Assembly (NCBI RefSeq): GCF_006440675.2
Contig: NZ_CP083951.1
Span: 558,001 to 622,000 of the forward strand
DNA length: 64,000 bases
Direction of reading: 5' to 3'
Source of the DNA: Mesorhizobium sp. B2-8-5
GTDB lineage: Bacteria; Pseudomonadota; Alphaproteobacteria; Rhizobiales; Rhizobiaceae
The stretch's first letter is position 1; every line of letters starts with the position of its first letter. Made by a program: the position numbers and the translations under genes. Positions 1 to 9,459 of the stretch are shown here, one piece after another. A model generated the notes under the pieces. It worked only from the letters and a program-made list of their open reading frames with translations. It did not search any database and was not told where the DNA came from.

Positions 1-3000
1 ACCGGTGCCGGCGTTGACTGTTCCGGTGAGAACGGCGCCGTCGTTAAGCGTCAGCGTGTCGTTGCCGGCGCCAAGGTTGACCGCTCCCACTCCGGTGTTC
101 AATGTCCCGGTCAGATTGACAGTGTCGCTGCCACCGCCAAGGTCGCCATTGCTGCGCAGCGTGCCGCCATTGGCGATGTTGATCGTGCTTGCCCCTGCGT
201 CGCCGGTGATTGCTACGGGGGTCGCGCCGACCGCCTGCACGGTGCCATTGACGTTCAAGGTCGAGCCGCCATCCATGGCGAGGGTCGGCGTGGTCAGCAC
301 CTTGCCCGCGTCGACCTGCAGCGTGCCGGCATTCACGGTCGTGCCGCCGCTGCTGGTCAGGTTGGTTGCCAATTCCAGCATGCCGGCATCGACCTGCGTC
401 GTGCCGCCGATGCTGCTGTCGATCGCCGACGTCAGCCTAGTCGTGCCGGCGCCGATCTGGGCGATGTTGCCCGCGCCGCTCAGATTGCCGGCAAAGTTGA
501 ACGTATCGCTGCGATTGAACGACAGCGTCGAGGTCGAGTTGACGACAACGACGTTGCCTGTGCCGGCGTTGCCCGACGTGCCGCCATTGCCGATGATCAG
601 GTTCCCGTCATTGATGACAGTGTTGCCGGAATAGCTGTTGTTGCCCGTCAGCACCCACGTGCCGGCATCGTTCTTGGCCAGCGTCGTTTTCCCGGTCGTG
701 GCATTCTGGTCGACGATCGTCCCGCCCATTATGTTGAGACCGGTGTTCGTGCCGCCCAGCGCCAGCGTGCGCGCTCCGGCCCCACTGTATAATGCGGACC
801 CGGTATTGGTGAACTGGATCGCCCCGGTGCCGGACGATTCGATGAAGCTGACGCCTGTCTGCAGCGTGAACAGCCGGTCGGTGGTGTCGCCCGTGCCGGT
901 ATAGCGCAGCGTCGAACCGCTGCCGATCACGAGGCTGGATGCCAGGTTCGACGACTTCCCGATCGAACTCGCCTGGCCGCCATCGGCGAGCTTGTCGACG
1001 GCAAGCACGCCGCCGCTGATCGTGGTGATGCCGGTATAGGTACTGGTCTGGTTCTTCAGCACCCAGGTACCCGTGCCGCTCTTGGTGAGAGCGGTAGTGC
1101 CGCCCGTCGGGTTGTCGATCCGCGCCGAAAGCGAGTTGTCGGCAGTGCTCAGGCCCGCGAGCTGCAGCGTTCGGCTCCCGCTGCCTGACATGGTGACAGG
1201 CGCCGTGCTGGTAAAATTGATCGGACCCGGGCCAGAGGCGTACGCGTCGAGACCGCCGCCATTGGGGCCGAAGGTGAACTGCCGGTCGGTGCTGCCACCC
1301 GTACCGTTATAACGCAGCACGCCGCCATTGATGATCAGATTGCTCGGCACGGAACTCGATGCTCCGATCGAGCTGTTGGTGCCACCATTGGCAAGGCTGG
1401 CCACGGCGAGGATGCCGCCATTGATGACAGTCGGGCCGGTGTAGCTGCTAGCGCTGCCGGACAACGACTGCGCGCTGGCCCCGTTCTTCACAAGCCCGCC
1501 GCTGCCGCTGATGGCACCGTTGTAATTGGCGCTTCCGATACCGCTTATCGTCAACGTGGCGCTGCCAAGCGTGATGTTGCCGCCAGTAATGCCCAGATTA
1601 CCTTGGCTGATATAACCGACCGTATTGCTGAAACCGTTCAGATCCAGGGTTGCCCCGGTCGTGTCCATTCGCAGGCCGCTCAAGCCGAATGCGCTGGTCG
1701 ACCCCGCGCGGAGGGTGCCGCCGTTGACGAAAGTCGCACCGTTGTAGGTATTGGCACCGGAGAGCACCAAGGTGCCGGGCCCGAACTTTTCGAGCTGCGT
1801 CCCCGTCGCCACCCCGCTGAACTCGAGTGTCGTGGCGGCGTTCTCCACCGTGATCCTGCCCGAGGTCAGTGTAAAGCCGCGATCGGTCGTGACGCTGGCG
1901 CCGGTATAGTTCAGTGTGCCATCGATCTGCAGATTGGTCGAGGCGCTGCTCGAGGCGCCGATGTCGCTCGGCTGTCCGCCATTGCGCAGGCAGCTGACGT
2001 TCAGCGTGCCGGTGATGGTCGTGGCTCCCGTGTAGCTGTTGGTGCAGCCGCTGAAGGTCTGGCTGCCGCCCGCGACGGCGACGCCGCCGCTGCCGCCGAT
2101 AGTGCCCGAAAAGCTGCCGTTGCCGTTCGTCGTCAGGGTCGCCGCGCCCAGCAGCACGCTGCCCCCGCCGCCGAGCCCGCCCACGGTGTTGTTGTTGTTG
2201 GCCAGATCGAGAGTCGCTCCCGTGGCCACTGTCATCGCCCCTGTGCCGAACGCACCGGCAGACCCTGCACGCAGAATGCCAGCGCTTACCGTGCTGCCGC
2301 CGGTATAATTGTTCGTGCCCGACAGCACCAAGACACCGGCGCCGCCCTTGGTGAGACCACCTGTCCCGGTGCCAACCCCGCTCATCGTCAGCGTGGTGCC
2401 GCCGATTACGTCGATAGCTCCGCCGCCGGTGCCGAGCGTGAAGCCACGGTCGCTGCTGGTGGTTCCGCCGATATAGCTGAGCTTCCCACCGTTCTGCAGC
2501 ACAAGATTGGATGAAGCATTGCTCGCCGCGCCGATGCCGCTTGCCTGCCCGCCATTGGCAAGCGCGCTTACGGCCAGAGTGCCGCCGGCAATGGTGGTGG
2601 CGCCGACATAGTCGTTGCTCGCGTTGGCCAGCGTCAGCGTGCCGGCACCGGTCTTGATGAAGCCGGCATCGTCCGGGCTGGTCACTTGGCCGGAGAACGT
2701 CAGGTTGGTGGCGGCGTTGGTGACCTCGAAGGTGCGCGATGGACCGCCGTTGACGAGGGTGAAGCCGCGATCGGTCGAGGCCGTTGCGCCGGTGTAGCGC
2801 AACGTGCCGTTCTCGATCACCAGGTTCGACGACGCGCTGGATGAGGCGCCGATGCCGCTCGCCGCGCCGCCATTGGCGACACTGTTGAAGGCGAGCGTGG
2901 CACCGCTCACCGTCGTCGCACCGGTGTAACTGTTGCTGCCCGTCAGCGCGACGACACCGGTGCCGGTCGAGCCTCCCGTGCCGCCCACCGTGAAGGAGGT

Positions 3001-5658
3001 CGGGCCACCGTTGTTGATAATGTTCGAGGCGACGGTGAAGGTGCCGCCACTGTTCTGCTGCACGCCAAGCGCGCTTCCACCGGCGCCTCCGGTCAAGGAG
3101 CCGCCCTGGATGGTCTGGTTCGCGGTGCCGACCGAGGGAGAGACGATTATAGTGCCGTCCACGCCGAGCGTATTGCCGGCGCCAACAGTGACGATGGAAT
3201 TGGCCGCCGCCGTGTATTTGAGGCCGCCGAGCGCGACATTGCCGTTCACCGTGCCGAAATAGGGCGTATTGGCGTTGCCGGCTTCGTCGCTAAGGATATT
3301 GCCCGTCGCCCACAGGGCCGCATTGTCCTCATCAACATAGGCGGTGAATGCGGTGATGAAGCCGCCCGACACTTGCGCATAGTCGGTGCCGTTGACGGTT
3401 GCCCAGCCGCCAAGCGCGCCGTTGGCATTGCTGGTGGCCATCGACGTTCCCGTGCCGATGCCGAAATCGACCAGACCGCCGGTACGGCTGACGGCGCCGA
3501 GTTTGACCGCCAGCACGCCGCCCGCGCCAGCGGTCGCGTTGATCCGGTTGTTGCCCGCCGTGACGTTCAGGCCATTGAAGCTTTGGCTGTTCGTCCCGGT
3601 GCCATCTTTCACGGTGAGCGTGCCGCCGCTCATATTGAGCGCCGAGGATATGGAAACGATATTGTCCGTCGGCGCGCCGGGCGCTGTGAAATCCAGCGCC
3701 AGCGTGCCGCCGCCGATGCTGGTCGCGCCGGAATAGGTGTTGGCGCCCGTCAGCGTCTGCGTGCTGGCACCTAGCTTGGTGAGGCCGCCGGCGCCGGTAA
3801 TGACGCCGGCATAGGTGGCGCTGCCCGATGTGCCGTTCACCGTCAGGTTGTTGCTGCCGAGGTCCACGGTCCCGCCGGTGCCCGCCAAGGAGCGCGCGGT
3901 TATGTCGAAGCCACCCAGGTCAAGCGTGCCGCCATTGACGACAAGCGGATTGGAAGGCCCGAATGCAGCAGAGCTGCCGGCGGTGAGCGTTCCGCCCTGG
4001 ACCGTGGTGGTGCCGGTGAAAGTGTTGCTGCCGCTCACCACCCAGGTGCCGGCGCCGTTCATGGTGAGGTTGCCGGCGCCGGAGATCACGCCGGAGAATG
4101 TGTTCGCCCCCGCGAAGCTGCCGCCGAGCGTCAGCGTATCGGCGACGCCGCCCGCGACAAAGCTCGTCGGTCCGCTGAAGGAGAGCGCGCCGGTGCCGTC
4201 ATTGCTGATGGTGCTGGAGCCCGAGATCGTCAGCGTGCGGTTGGTCGCCGAGCCCGTTCCGGTATAGCTCAGCGTGCCGCCGCCGAAATTGATAGTGTTG
4301 CCGGTGCCGAAGGAGCTGTTGGCACCGCTGTTCGCCAGGGTCCCGGCCCTGACGGTGATAGTGTTGATCGTGGTCGGCCCGGTGTAGGTGTTGGCGTCCC
4401 CGAGGGTGATGATCCGGCCAGCATTTCCGGTAAAGGCGATAGCCCGGGCGACCGAGGAACTAATGACGCCCAGCAGGTCCATGTCGCCGGACGCCGCGGA
4501 GAAATTCATGGTAAGTCCGTAGGCACCGCCGGCAAGAATATCGCCGGTCAGCGTCAGCGTCCCGGTGCCAGCGTTCTGGAGATAGTTGCCTCCGCTGGAG
4601 GTGTTGTTGAAACGCCAGTTGCGATTGGAGCTGTCGCCGTCACCGAAATAGACCAGATTGCCGCCCACTCCGCCACCGGCGCTTACAGTGATGGTACCCG
4701 ACGCCGCATCCGTAGGCGCGCCGAGCGAGCTTGCCACCCCAAGGTCTGCTACCGAGGTGAAGCCGTTGGTGCCTTGGCCGAAAACCGTCTGACCTGTATA
4801 GTCGTTGGCGTCGTTGCTGATTGTGCCTAAAACCTGCAGCCCGCCGGCCCCGGTGAAGCGCGCTGTGAGCGCCCCACTACCTGCGACCGCACGTCCGCTG
4901 ACGATCGTAACAACCCGGCTGGCGGCAAGTGCGCTGGTCGAGCTGATAGAGGTACCATTCGCAAGTGACACGCCATTGCCGGCCGCGCCGAGTGAGGCAT
5001 CGCTGGCGAGCCCAAGTCCTCCGGCCGAGACGGTGATGTCACCCGTGAAGGTGTTCGCGCCGGTGAGCGTCAGCCCGCCGGCGCCGACTTTGGTGAAGCC
5101 TGATCCGGCGATCACCGAACTGATTGTGGTGGTTCCGGCAGTGGAAATCGTCGGCGTCGTGCCGGTGAGCGTCAGCGTGCTGCCAGCGATTGTATAGCCC
5201 GCGACACCGAAGGTCAGATTGTGGGCCGTCATCGGCCCCGCGAGCGTCACCGTCCCGGCGGTGCCGTTGAAGAAGGCATTGTCGCCGCCGACGGCGGCAT
5301 TGTTCCAACTGGCCATCGGCCCGGTGACACCATCACTGCTCGGATTCCAAAGCAGGGACGAGGTGTTCCAGGCTCCGGTACCCCCGAGGCCCACAGCGGT
5401 GCCGTTGACGTCCCAATAGAGATCGGCCGCCCCTGCAGGGACGGCGCCAAGCCCGGCCAATAGCGCGGCCGACACAAGCGCACCACGCAAGACCGGAGCT
5501 GCCGTCGAAGCCAGGTGGGCAAGATTCGGCGCATAGCTCGCCGCCTGGCCTTTCCATTTGGTCATACGGCCGCCGCGCAGCAGGCGATGGGCAAATGATG
5601 GTTCGCGCGTCGGCTCCGCCGACATGCCTGCTTTGCTGTTCACGATTCTATCCATCAT
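1..5658 (-). CDS. giant autotransporter adhesin, N-terminal part (runs off left edge)
   Basis: An open minus-strand frame of 1886 codons begins at 5658 (a second ATG at 5655 sits about 6 nt from a GGGGG Shine-Dalgarno) and leaves the window in frame. Spot translations near 5.3, 4.5, 3.1, 1.2 and 0.06 kb agree in frame, so no frameshift is seen. The N-terminus has an extended signal region: about 50 polar/basic residues, then a hydrophobic stretch with AALLAGLGAVPAGAA and a likely cleavage before ADLYWD. The passenger is a chain of Gly/Thr/Asn-rich beta-helix repeats with recurring NxYTGxTTI, IGASSxASSNL and TDRxFTL motifs, typical of autotransporter-associated beta strand (PATR) repeats. Type V secretion to the surface is inferred; the C-terminal beta-barrel lies outside the window. 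A role in adhesion is a family expectation only. Confidence 0.9.
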   Translation of the reverse strand, partial: MMDRIVNSKAGMSAEPTREPSFAHRLLRGGRMTKWKGQAASYAPNLAHLASTAAPVLRGALVSAALLAGLGAVPAGAADLYWDVNGTAVGLGGTGAWNTSSLLWNPSSDGVTGPMASWNNAAVGGDNAFFNGTAGTVTLAGPMTAHNLTFGVAGYTIAGSTLTLTGTTPTISTAGTTTISSVIAGSGFTKVGAGGLTLTGANTFTGDITVSAGGLGLASDASLGAAGNGVSLANGTSISSTSALAASRVVTIVSGRAVAGSGALTARFTGAGGLQVLGTISNDANDYTGQTVFGQGTNGFTSVADLGVASSLGAPTDAASGTITVSAGGGVGGNLVYFGDGDSSNRNWRFNNTSSGGNYLQNAGTGTLTLTGDILAGGAYGLTMNFSAASGDMDLLGVISSSVARAIAFTGNAGRIITLGDANTYTGPTTINTITVRAGTLANSGANSSFGTGNTINFGGGTLSYTGTGSATNRTLTISGSSTISNDGTGALSFSGPTSFVAGGVADTLTLGGSFAGANTFSGVISGAGNLTMNGAGTWVVSGSNTFTGTTTVQGGTLTAGSSAAFGPSNPLVVNGGTLDLGGFDITARSLAGTGGTVDLGSNNLTVNGTSGSATYAGVITGAGGLTKLGASTQTLTGANTYSGATSIGGGTLALDFTAPGAPTDNIVSISSALNMSGGTLTVKDGTGTNSQSFNGLNVTAGNNRINATAGAGGVLAVKLGAVSRTGGLVDFGIGTGTSMATSNANGALGGWATVNGTDYAQVSGGFITAFTAYVDEDNAALWATGNILSDEAGNANTPYFGTVNGNVALGGLKYTAAANSIVTVGAGNTLGVDGTIIVSPSVGTANQTIQGGSLTGGAGGSALGVQQNSGGTFTVASNIINNGGPTSFTVGGTGGSTGTGVVALTGSNSYTGATTVSGATLAFNSVANGGAASGIGASSSASSNLVIENGTLRYTGATASTDRGFTLVNGGPSRTFEVTNAATNLTFSGQVTSPDDAGFIKTGAGTLTLANASNDYVGATTIAGGTLAVSALANGGQASGIGAASNASSNLVLQNGGKLSYIGGTTSSDRGFTLGTGGGAIDVIGGTTLTMSGVGTGTGGLTKGGAGVLVLSGTNNYTGGSTVSAGILRAGSAGAFGTGAMTVATGATLDLANNNNTVGGLGGGGSVLLGAATLTTNGNGSFSGTIGGSGGVAVAGGSQTFSGCTNSYTGATTITGTLNVSCLRNGGQPSDIGASSSASTNLQIDGTLNYTGASVTTDRGFTLTSGRITVENAATTLEFSGVATGTQLEKFGPGTLVLSGANTYNGATFVNGGTLRAGSTSAFGLSGLRMDTTGATLDLNGFSNTVGYISQGNLGITGGNITLGSATLTISGIGSANYNGAISGSGGLVKNGASAQSLSGSASSYTGPTVINGGILAVASLANGGTNSSIGASSSVPSNLIINGGVLRYNGTGGSTDRQFTFGPNGGGLDAYASGPGPINFTSTAPVTMSGSGSRTLQLAGLSTADNSLSARIDNPTGGTTALTKSGTGTWVLKNQTSTYTGITTISGGVLAVDKLADGGQASSIGKSSNLASSLVIGSGSTLRYTGTGDTTDRLFTLQTGVSFIESSGTGAIQFTNTGSALYSGAGARTLALGGTNTGLNIMGGTIVDQNATTGKTTLAKNDAGTWVLTGNNSYSGNTVINDGNLIIGNGGTSGNAGTGNVVVVNSTSTLSFNRSDTFNFAGNLSGAGNIAQIGAGTTRLTSAIDSSIGGTTQVDAGMLELATNLTSSGGTTVNAGTLQVDAGKVLTTPTLAMDGGSTLNVNGTVQAVGATPVAITGDAGASTINIANGGTLRSNGDLGGGSDTVNLTGTLNTGVGAVNLGAGNDTLTLNDGAVLTGTVNAGTG

Positions 5659-6337
5659 ATTCCCCCGCGTCGAATGGTCACTGCCGCAACCAGTCGTCGT
5701 AACATGCCGGCCGCCTTGCAAATCGATATGGCCGGGGCGGCAGCCGACCGATCCATGTGATAAGAGATTTGCTGAAGGGGTTGGTGACGAACCGACAGCT
5801 GGCAAGGAGGGTTGCCTGCCCGCTTTGCCGGGCCGGAACGGGATGACCCTCGGCGGATCCTTGCATCAGTCGACTGACCGACGGCAATGACGCGCCACTC
5901 GCCTGACTAGGCTGCGCCACGACCTCATATATCCGCAATGCCCACTGCTGGCTTGATCTGCTCCAGCATCACCCTCTCCTCAGCCTGATCAGATTGCCAA
6001 CCGCGATCGCACCTTGGTCCCGGGCAATGGCGGCGTTGCACTGGCGACCGAATCGGCACCGCAAAGCAAGTCTGTCAAGAACATCACACATCAAGCAACT
6101 TATAAAGAGGTTAATTGAATCGTTTCGGATTTATTGATGTAAACATTAGGATGTTTAAATATAAGTCAGATCTTACATTCGACTGCAGAATCCCGAGCTT
6201 CGCTCGACGGCCTTCATGAAGACACCGCGCGGGTAGCCATCCGGAGAAATCCAGCGAACGAGACCCGGTGTAAACGGGGAGCTGTTTTGCGAACACATTG
6301 CCGATGCCCAGGAGCAACGGTACGGGAAATAGAACGT
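5659..6337. other. intergenic region upstream of the autotransporter
   Basis: About 680 bases hold no convincing gene. The part nearest 5658 must carry the autotransporter leader and promoter on the minus strand, but no clear -35/-10 pair stands out. The stretch 6090-6180 is markedly AT-rich and contains an inverted repeat, AAACAT-N4-ATGTTT at 6141-6156, which could be a regulator site. Confidence 0.4.
6141..6156. promoter_or_regulatory. AT-rich inverted repeat AAACAT-N4-ATGTTT
   Basis: Perfect 6-nt arms around a 4-nt spacer inside an AT-rich patch that contrasts with its GC-rich surroundings. It lies between the autotransporter and the IalB remnant. The binding protein is unknown, and chance occurrence is possible. 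Confidence 0.25.
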
Positions 6338-6560
6338 CTACTTCAACAGCGCCATTGTCCTGTCGACGGCGCTGGGGAAGCCGTTCAGCGAAAGCGCCAG
6401 ATTGGTCTCCTTGCCGCCGTCGGCGACCACCTTGACCTTGAGGCTTTTGCCGTCGCGCAGGCTGGCCAAGGTCTCGGCGTCGAAACTCAGATCGACGAGG
6501 CAGCCGCCGGGCAGGCAGGTGCGGAAGCGAGCCCATCGCGGCTCCCACGCATCTTGAAAC
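6338..6560 (-). pseudogene. remnant of an invasion-associated locus B (IalB) family protein
   Basis: Read on the minus strand, the frame ending in TAG at 6338-6340 gives FRTCLPGGCLVDLSFDAE, then SLKVKVVADGG and LNGFPSAVDRTMALLK. This is the C-terminal third of IalB-type periplasmic proteins (the FRTCLPxGC disulphide motif and the GFPxAxDRT tail). No signal peptide or N-terminal two thirds can be found in any frame upstream; the residues before WARFRTC do not resemble the family. I read it as a decayed fragment. The 5' limit is approximate. Confidence 0.6.
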
Positions 6561-6692
6561 CCGCAACTGGATTCTGGAGGCCACCGTCACGCCGCAAGCC
6601 GGCCTCCCGATACCACTCTGGACAGAACCAATAACCCCACGGCGCGGCTTCTTCGATCTCATCGCCAGAGGCGGAATCGCAGGGTGAACCTA

Positions 6693-6716
6693 CGGATGGG
6701 GCGACGGCCCCATCCG
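6693..6716. terminator. stem-loop after aztC
   Basis: CGGATGGGGC-GACG-GCCCCATCCG forms a perfect 10-bp stem with a 4-nt loop about 20 nt past the aztC stop. A short CTTTT lies on the plus-strand side and no T-run follows on the minus strand. It probably ends or stabilises the zinc operon transcript rather than acting as a classical intrinsic terminator. Confidence 0.5.
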
Positions 6717-6734
6717 CTTTTGGCATGGAATATT

Positions 6735-7649
6735 CTATTGCTGCGCCAGCGTTTGTTTCGCCATGGCAGCGGCCAATTGGTCGACGTTGTATTTGAACAT
6801 CCTGGCGTAGGTTGGCGCGGGACCGTCCTCCTTCGAAAGGGCCTCGACGTAGAGCTCTCCGCCCGCTTCGGCGCCCGTGGCGCCCGCGATCTGCTTGACG
6901 AGACGAGGATCGTTGGAGTTTTCAAAGAAATAGGTCTTCACGCCTTCCTTCTTGATCTGCTCGATCAGCTTGGCGACGTCGCCGGCCGAGGCCTCGGCTT
7001 CAGTTGACAAGCCAAGCGGCGACAGGAAAGAAACCCCGTACTCACGTCCGAAATAGCCGAAGGCGTCATGGCTGGTCAGCACCTTGCGCTTCTCCTGCGG
7101 AATCGGGTCGATCTTGGAACGCGCGTAGGCGTCGAGTTCATGGAGCTTCTTCATGTATCTCTCGGCATTCGCCTTGAAATGTCCTGCCCCCTCGGGATCG
7201 GCCGCCTCGAGCGCCTTCTCGATGTTGCCGACCCAGACCTCGACATTGACCGGGCTGTTCCAGACATGCGGATCGGTCACGGTCTTGCCATCCTCATCCA
7301 TCGTGCGGGTCTTGACGCCTTCGGAAGCGACGACCGGCGTTCCGGTGTAACCGGAACCGCTGATCAGGCGATCCATCCAGCCCTCCAGCCCTTCGCCACT
7401 GACGAAAACGACATCGGCGGCTTTGAGGTTCTTGGCGTCGTCCGGCGTCGGCTCGTATTCATGGGGATCGCCGTCGGCCGGTACGATTGTCTTGACTTCG
7501 ACATTGCTGCCGCCGACTTCCTTGGCCACGTCGGCAAGCACCGTGAAGCTCGCAACGACATGCAGCGTCTTGGCGGAGGCAGCGGCCGCCACCGCCAACA
7601 CGGCAACAGCGCTGAGCCCAAGCGTGGCCATCATGTTCAGTCTTCTCAT
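6735..7649 (-). CDS. aztC: zinc ABC transporter substrate-binding protein, AztC-like
   Basis: 304 aa with a clear signal peptide (cleavage near ASA-KT, residues 25-27). It is a cluster A-I (ZnuA/TroA) periplasmic metal receptor. The expected ligands are visible: H63 in DPHEYEP, H128 in DPHVWNSP, H194 in SHDAFGYF and an acidic residue in NDPRL (about 247). Three His plus one Asp is the zinc-type set. No long His-rich loop is present, as in AztC rather than ZnuA. It is the last gene of the operon COG0523-47aa-aztA-aztB-aztC, 18 nt after aztB. Zur control from 10716-10761 is inferred. No aztD chaperone gene follows, although AztC is often partnered by one. Confidence 0.88.
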   Translation of the reverse strand: MRRLNMMATLGLSAVAVLAVAAAASAKTLHVVASFTVLADVAKEVGGSNVEVKTIVPADGDPHEYEPTPDDAKNLKAADVVFVSGEGLEGWMDRLISGSGYTGTPVVASEGVKTRTMDEDGKTVTDPHVWNSPVNVEVWVGNIEKALEAADPEGAGHFKANAERYMKKLHELDAYARSKIDPIPQEKRKVLTSHDAFGYFGREYGVSFLSPLGLSTEAEASAGDVAKLIEQIKKEGVKTYFFENSNDPRLVKQIAGATGAEAGGELYVEALSKEDGPAPTYARMFKYNVDQLAAAMAKQTLAQQ

Positions 7650-7667
7650 CGAAACTCTCCTTGGTGA

Positions 7668-8537
7668 TCAGCCCGTAAGGTGTGGGCGGGGAAACAGACG
7701 CCGCACGGCACCCGACGGAGCGGCAAGCAGCGAGACGCAATAGAGGAGGCTTGCAGTCAGGATGATGCATGGTCCCGAGGCGTAGCCGAGATGGAATGAG
7801 GCGATCAGCCCGACGAAACCGGAGAGCGCTGCCGTCGAGGCGGCGACGATGAACATTCCAGGCACGCTGCGTGCCCATAGCCGGGCAATCGCGGCGGGCA
7901 GCATCATGAGCCCCACCGCCATGAGCGTACCCAAGGCCTGAAAGCCGGCGACGAGATTGAGAACGACCAGGAAGAGAAAGACGAGATGGTGGAGCGACCC
8001 GCGTCCGCCGACCGCGCGAAGAAATCCGGGATCGAAACATTCTGCGATCAGCGGGCGGTATACGATCGCAAGGATGATCAGCGTGAGCGAAGCGATCGTC
8101 GCGACGAGGTAAAGCGCCGGCGCGTCGATCGCGAGGATGGTGCCGAACAGTACGTGCAATAGATCCCGGCTCGATCCGCGCAGCGAGACGATCAGCACGC
8201 CGGCGGCGAGCGACGTGAGGTAGAAGGTGGCGAAACTGGCATCCTCGCGCAGCGACGTCGTGCGGCTGACGATGCCCGACAGGATCGCAACGGCGAGCCC
8301 GGCGATCAGCCCGCCGATGCCCATGGCCGTCAGCGAAAAGCCCGCGAACAGGAAGCCGACCGCCGCGCCGGGCAGCACGGCATGGCTAAGCGAATCCCCG
8401 ACCAGGCTCATACGGCGCAGCATCAGGAGCACGCCGACCGGGCCGGAACCCAATCCCAGACAGAAACAGGCGACAAGCGCCCGGCGCATGAAACCATAGT
8501 CGGCGAAAGGCGCCAAAAGCAGGTCGTGGAGGCTCAT
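7668..8537 (-). CDS. aztB: zinc ABC transporter permease, AztB-like
   Basis: 289 aa, nearly all hydrophobic, with about 8-9 membrane segments typical of ABC-3 (ZnuB/TroC) permeases. The characteristic MSLVGDSLSHAVLPGAAVGF segment near residues 43-62 carries the conserved DxxSHAxLPG motif. It would form the inner-membrane channel for zinc delivered by AztC and driven by AztA. Its ATG overlaps the aztA stop (ATGA), indicating translational coupling. Confidence 0.88.
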   Translation of the reverse strand: MSLHDLLLAPFADYGFMRRALVACFCLGLGSGPVGVLLMLRRMSLVGDSLSHAVLPGAAVGFLFAGFSLTAMGIGGLIAGLAVAILSGIVSRTTSLREDASFATFYLTSLAAGVLIVSLRGSSRDLLHVLFGTILAIDAPALYLVATIASLTLIILAIVYRPLIAECFDPGFLRAVGGRGSLHHLVFLFLVVLNLVAGFQALGTLMAVGLMMLPAAIARLWARSVPGMFIVAASTAALSGFVGLIASFHLGYASGPCIILTASLLYCVSLLAAPSGAVRRLFPRPHLTG

Positions 8538-9319
8538 GCCGCCTTATTCCCCGGCCGGTGACAAACCTCGGCAAAGTCGTCCCAGTTTTCCGCCATGGCT
8601 CTTGCCTTGAGCAGATTCTCGGCAGTCATCACCGATGACGTCGGACCCCATCCGATCGGTTCGCGGGCGATCAGCAGCGTTTCGGGGAAATGCGCCCGCA
8701 CCTGCTCGAAATCATGCAGGACGGCGATGATCGTGCGGCCGTCGCGGTGCCAACGCAGCAGGATATCCATCAGGTCGCGCGTGGTCCTGGCGTCGATGGC
8801 GGTGAATGGCTCATCGAGCAGGATGACCCGCGCGTCCTGCAGCAGCAGCCGGGCAAACAGCACACGCTGGAACTGCCCTGCGGACAGCGAGCCGATGGGA
8901 CGACGTTCGAACCCTTCCAGGCCGACGGCCGACAGCGCCTCCCGCGCCTTGGCGGTTATCGCCGCGGTGATACCGCGAAACGCACCGACGACGTGCCACG
9001 CGCCGAGCATGACCGTGTCTCCGACGCTCAGCGGGAAACTGCGGTCGATCTCCGCCGCCTGCGGCAGGTAGCCGAAGTCGCGCGAGGAAAGTTCGGCGTG
9101 GTCGATATGTCCTTCCACGACAGGGAGCTGGTTCATCAGCGCCTTGACCAGCGTCGATTTGCCGGCGCCATTCGGGCCCGCGATCGCCGTCATGCTGCCC
9201 GGAAGAAACGAGCCGGAAAGATGATGCACGGCCGGGCGCCGATCATAGGCGACTGTCACGTTCGACAGGCTGATGAGGCGGCCGCCCGCCTCGGCGGCTG
9301 CGGGATCTGTCTTGTTCAT
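8534..9319 (-). CDS. aztA: zinc ABC transporter ATPase, AztA-like
   Basis: 261 aa from the ATG at 9319, which overlaps the stop of the 47-aa gene (ATGA). The frame stays open far upstream, but that part is antisense-like and lies over the GTPase gene. Walker A GPNGAGKST, signature SLSAGQFQR, Walker B RVILLDEPF and the H-loop LHDFEQV are all present. It is the cytoplasmic energiser of the zinc importer. The two 4-nt overlaps on either side imply one tightly coupled message. Confidence 0.88.
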   Translation of the reverse strand: MNKTDPAAAEAGGRLISLSNVTVAYDRRPAVHHLSGSFLPGSMTAIAGPNGAGKSTLVKALMNQLPVVEGHIDHAELSSRDFGYLPQAAEIDRSFPLSVGDTVMLGAWHVVGAFRGITAAITAKAREALSAVGLEGFERRPIGSLSAGQFQRVLFARLLLQDARVILLDEPFTAIDARTTRDLMDILLRWHRDGRTIIAVLHDFEQVRAHFPETLLIAREPIGWGPTSSVMTAENLLKARAMAENWDDFAEVCHRPGNKAA

Positions 9320-9459
9320 GCCAGCGACACCGCCCAGGCAACCGCCAGCCACAGCGCCGCGATGATGAGGACCAAGACCCCCAGACGCTCGAACGCGGAC
9401 CAGACGAGGAAGCTGCGGGCGAAGACCGTTCGCCCCGCCGAGATTCGCAGCCAGTTCAT
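9316..9459 (-). CDS. 47-aa single-span membrane peptide of the zinc operon
   Basis: The ATG at 9459 overlaps the GTPase stop (ATGA) and the TGA at 9316-9318 overlaps the aztA ATG (ATGA), so this frame fits between two real genes with no spare base. The product begins [11 protein letters not shown] and has one hydrophobic segment, [19 protein letters not shown] (about residues 26-44). The basic N-terminus suggests an N-in topology. I do not recognise a family. Function is unknown; location suggests a small accessory subunit of the Azt importer or of the GTPase. Confidence 0.7.
   Translation of the reverse strand: MNWLRISAGRTVFARSFLVWSAFERLGVLVLIIAALWLAVAWAVSLA

Noticed and set aside
1..5560. 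Many plus-strand open frames such as 5-634, 1603-2514 and 3815-4267
   Set aside because: They lie opposite the continuous autotransporter frame; the minus-strand frame shows repeat motifs while these are compositionally odd Pro/Val- or Ala/Arg-rich shadows.
1..5658. CRISPR-like or tandem DNA repeat array
   Set aside because: The periodicity is at protein level (beta-strand repeats); spacing is irregular and the DNA units are diverged.
6111..6662. 183-aa minus-strand frame covering the IalB remnant
   Set aside because: It is in a different frame from the recognisable IalB residues and has a basic low-complexity composition.
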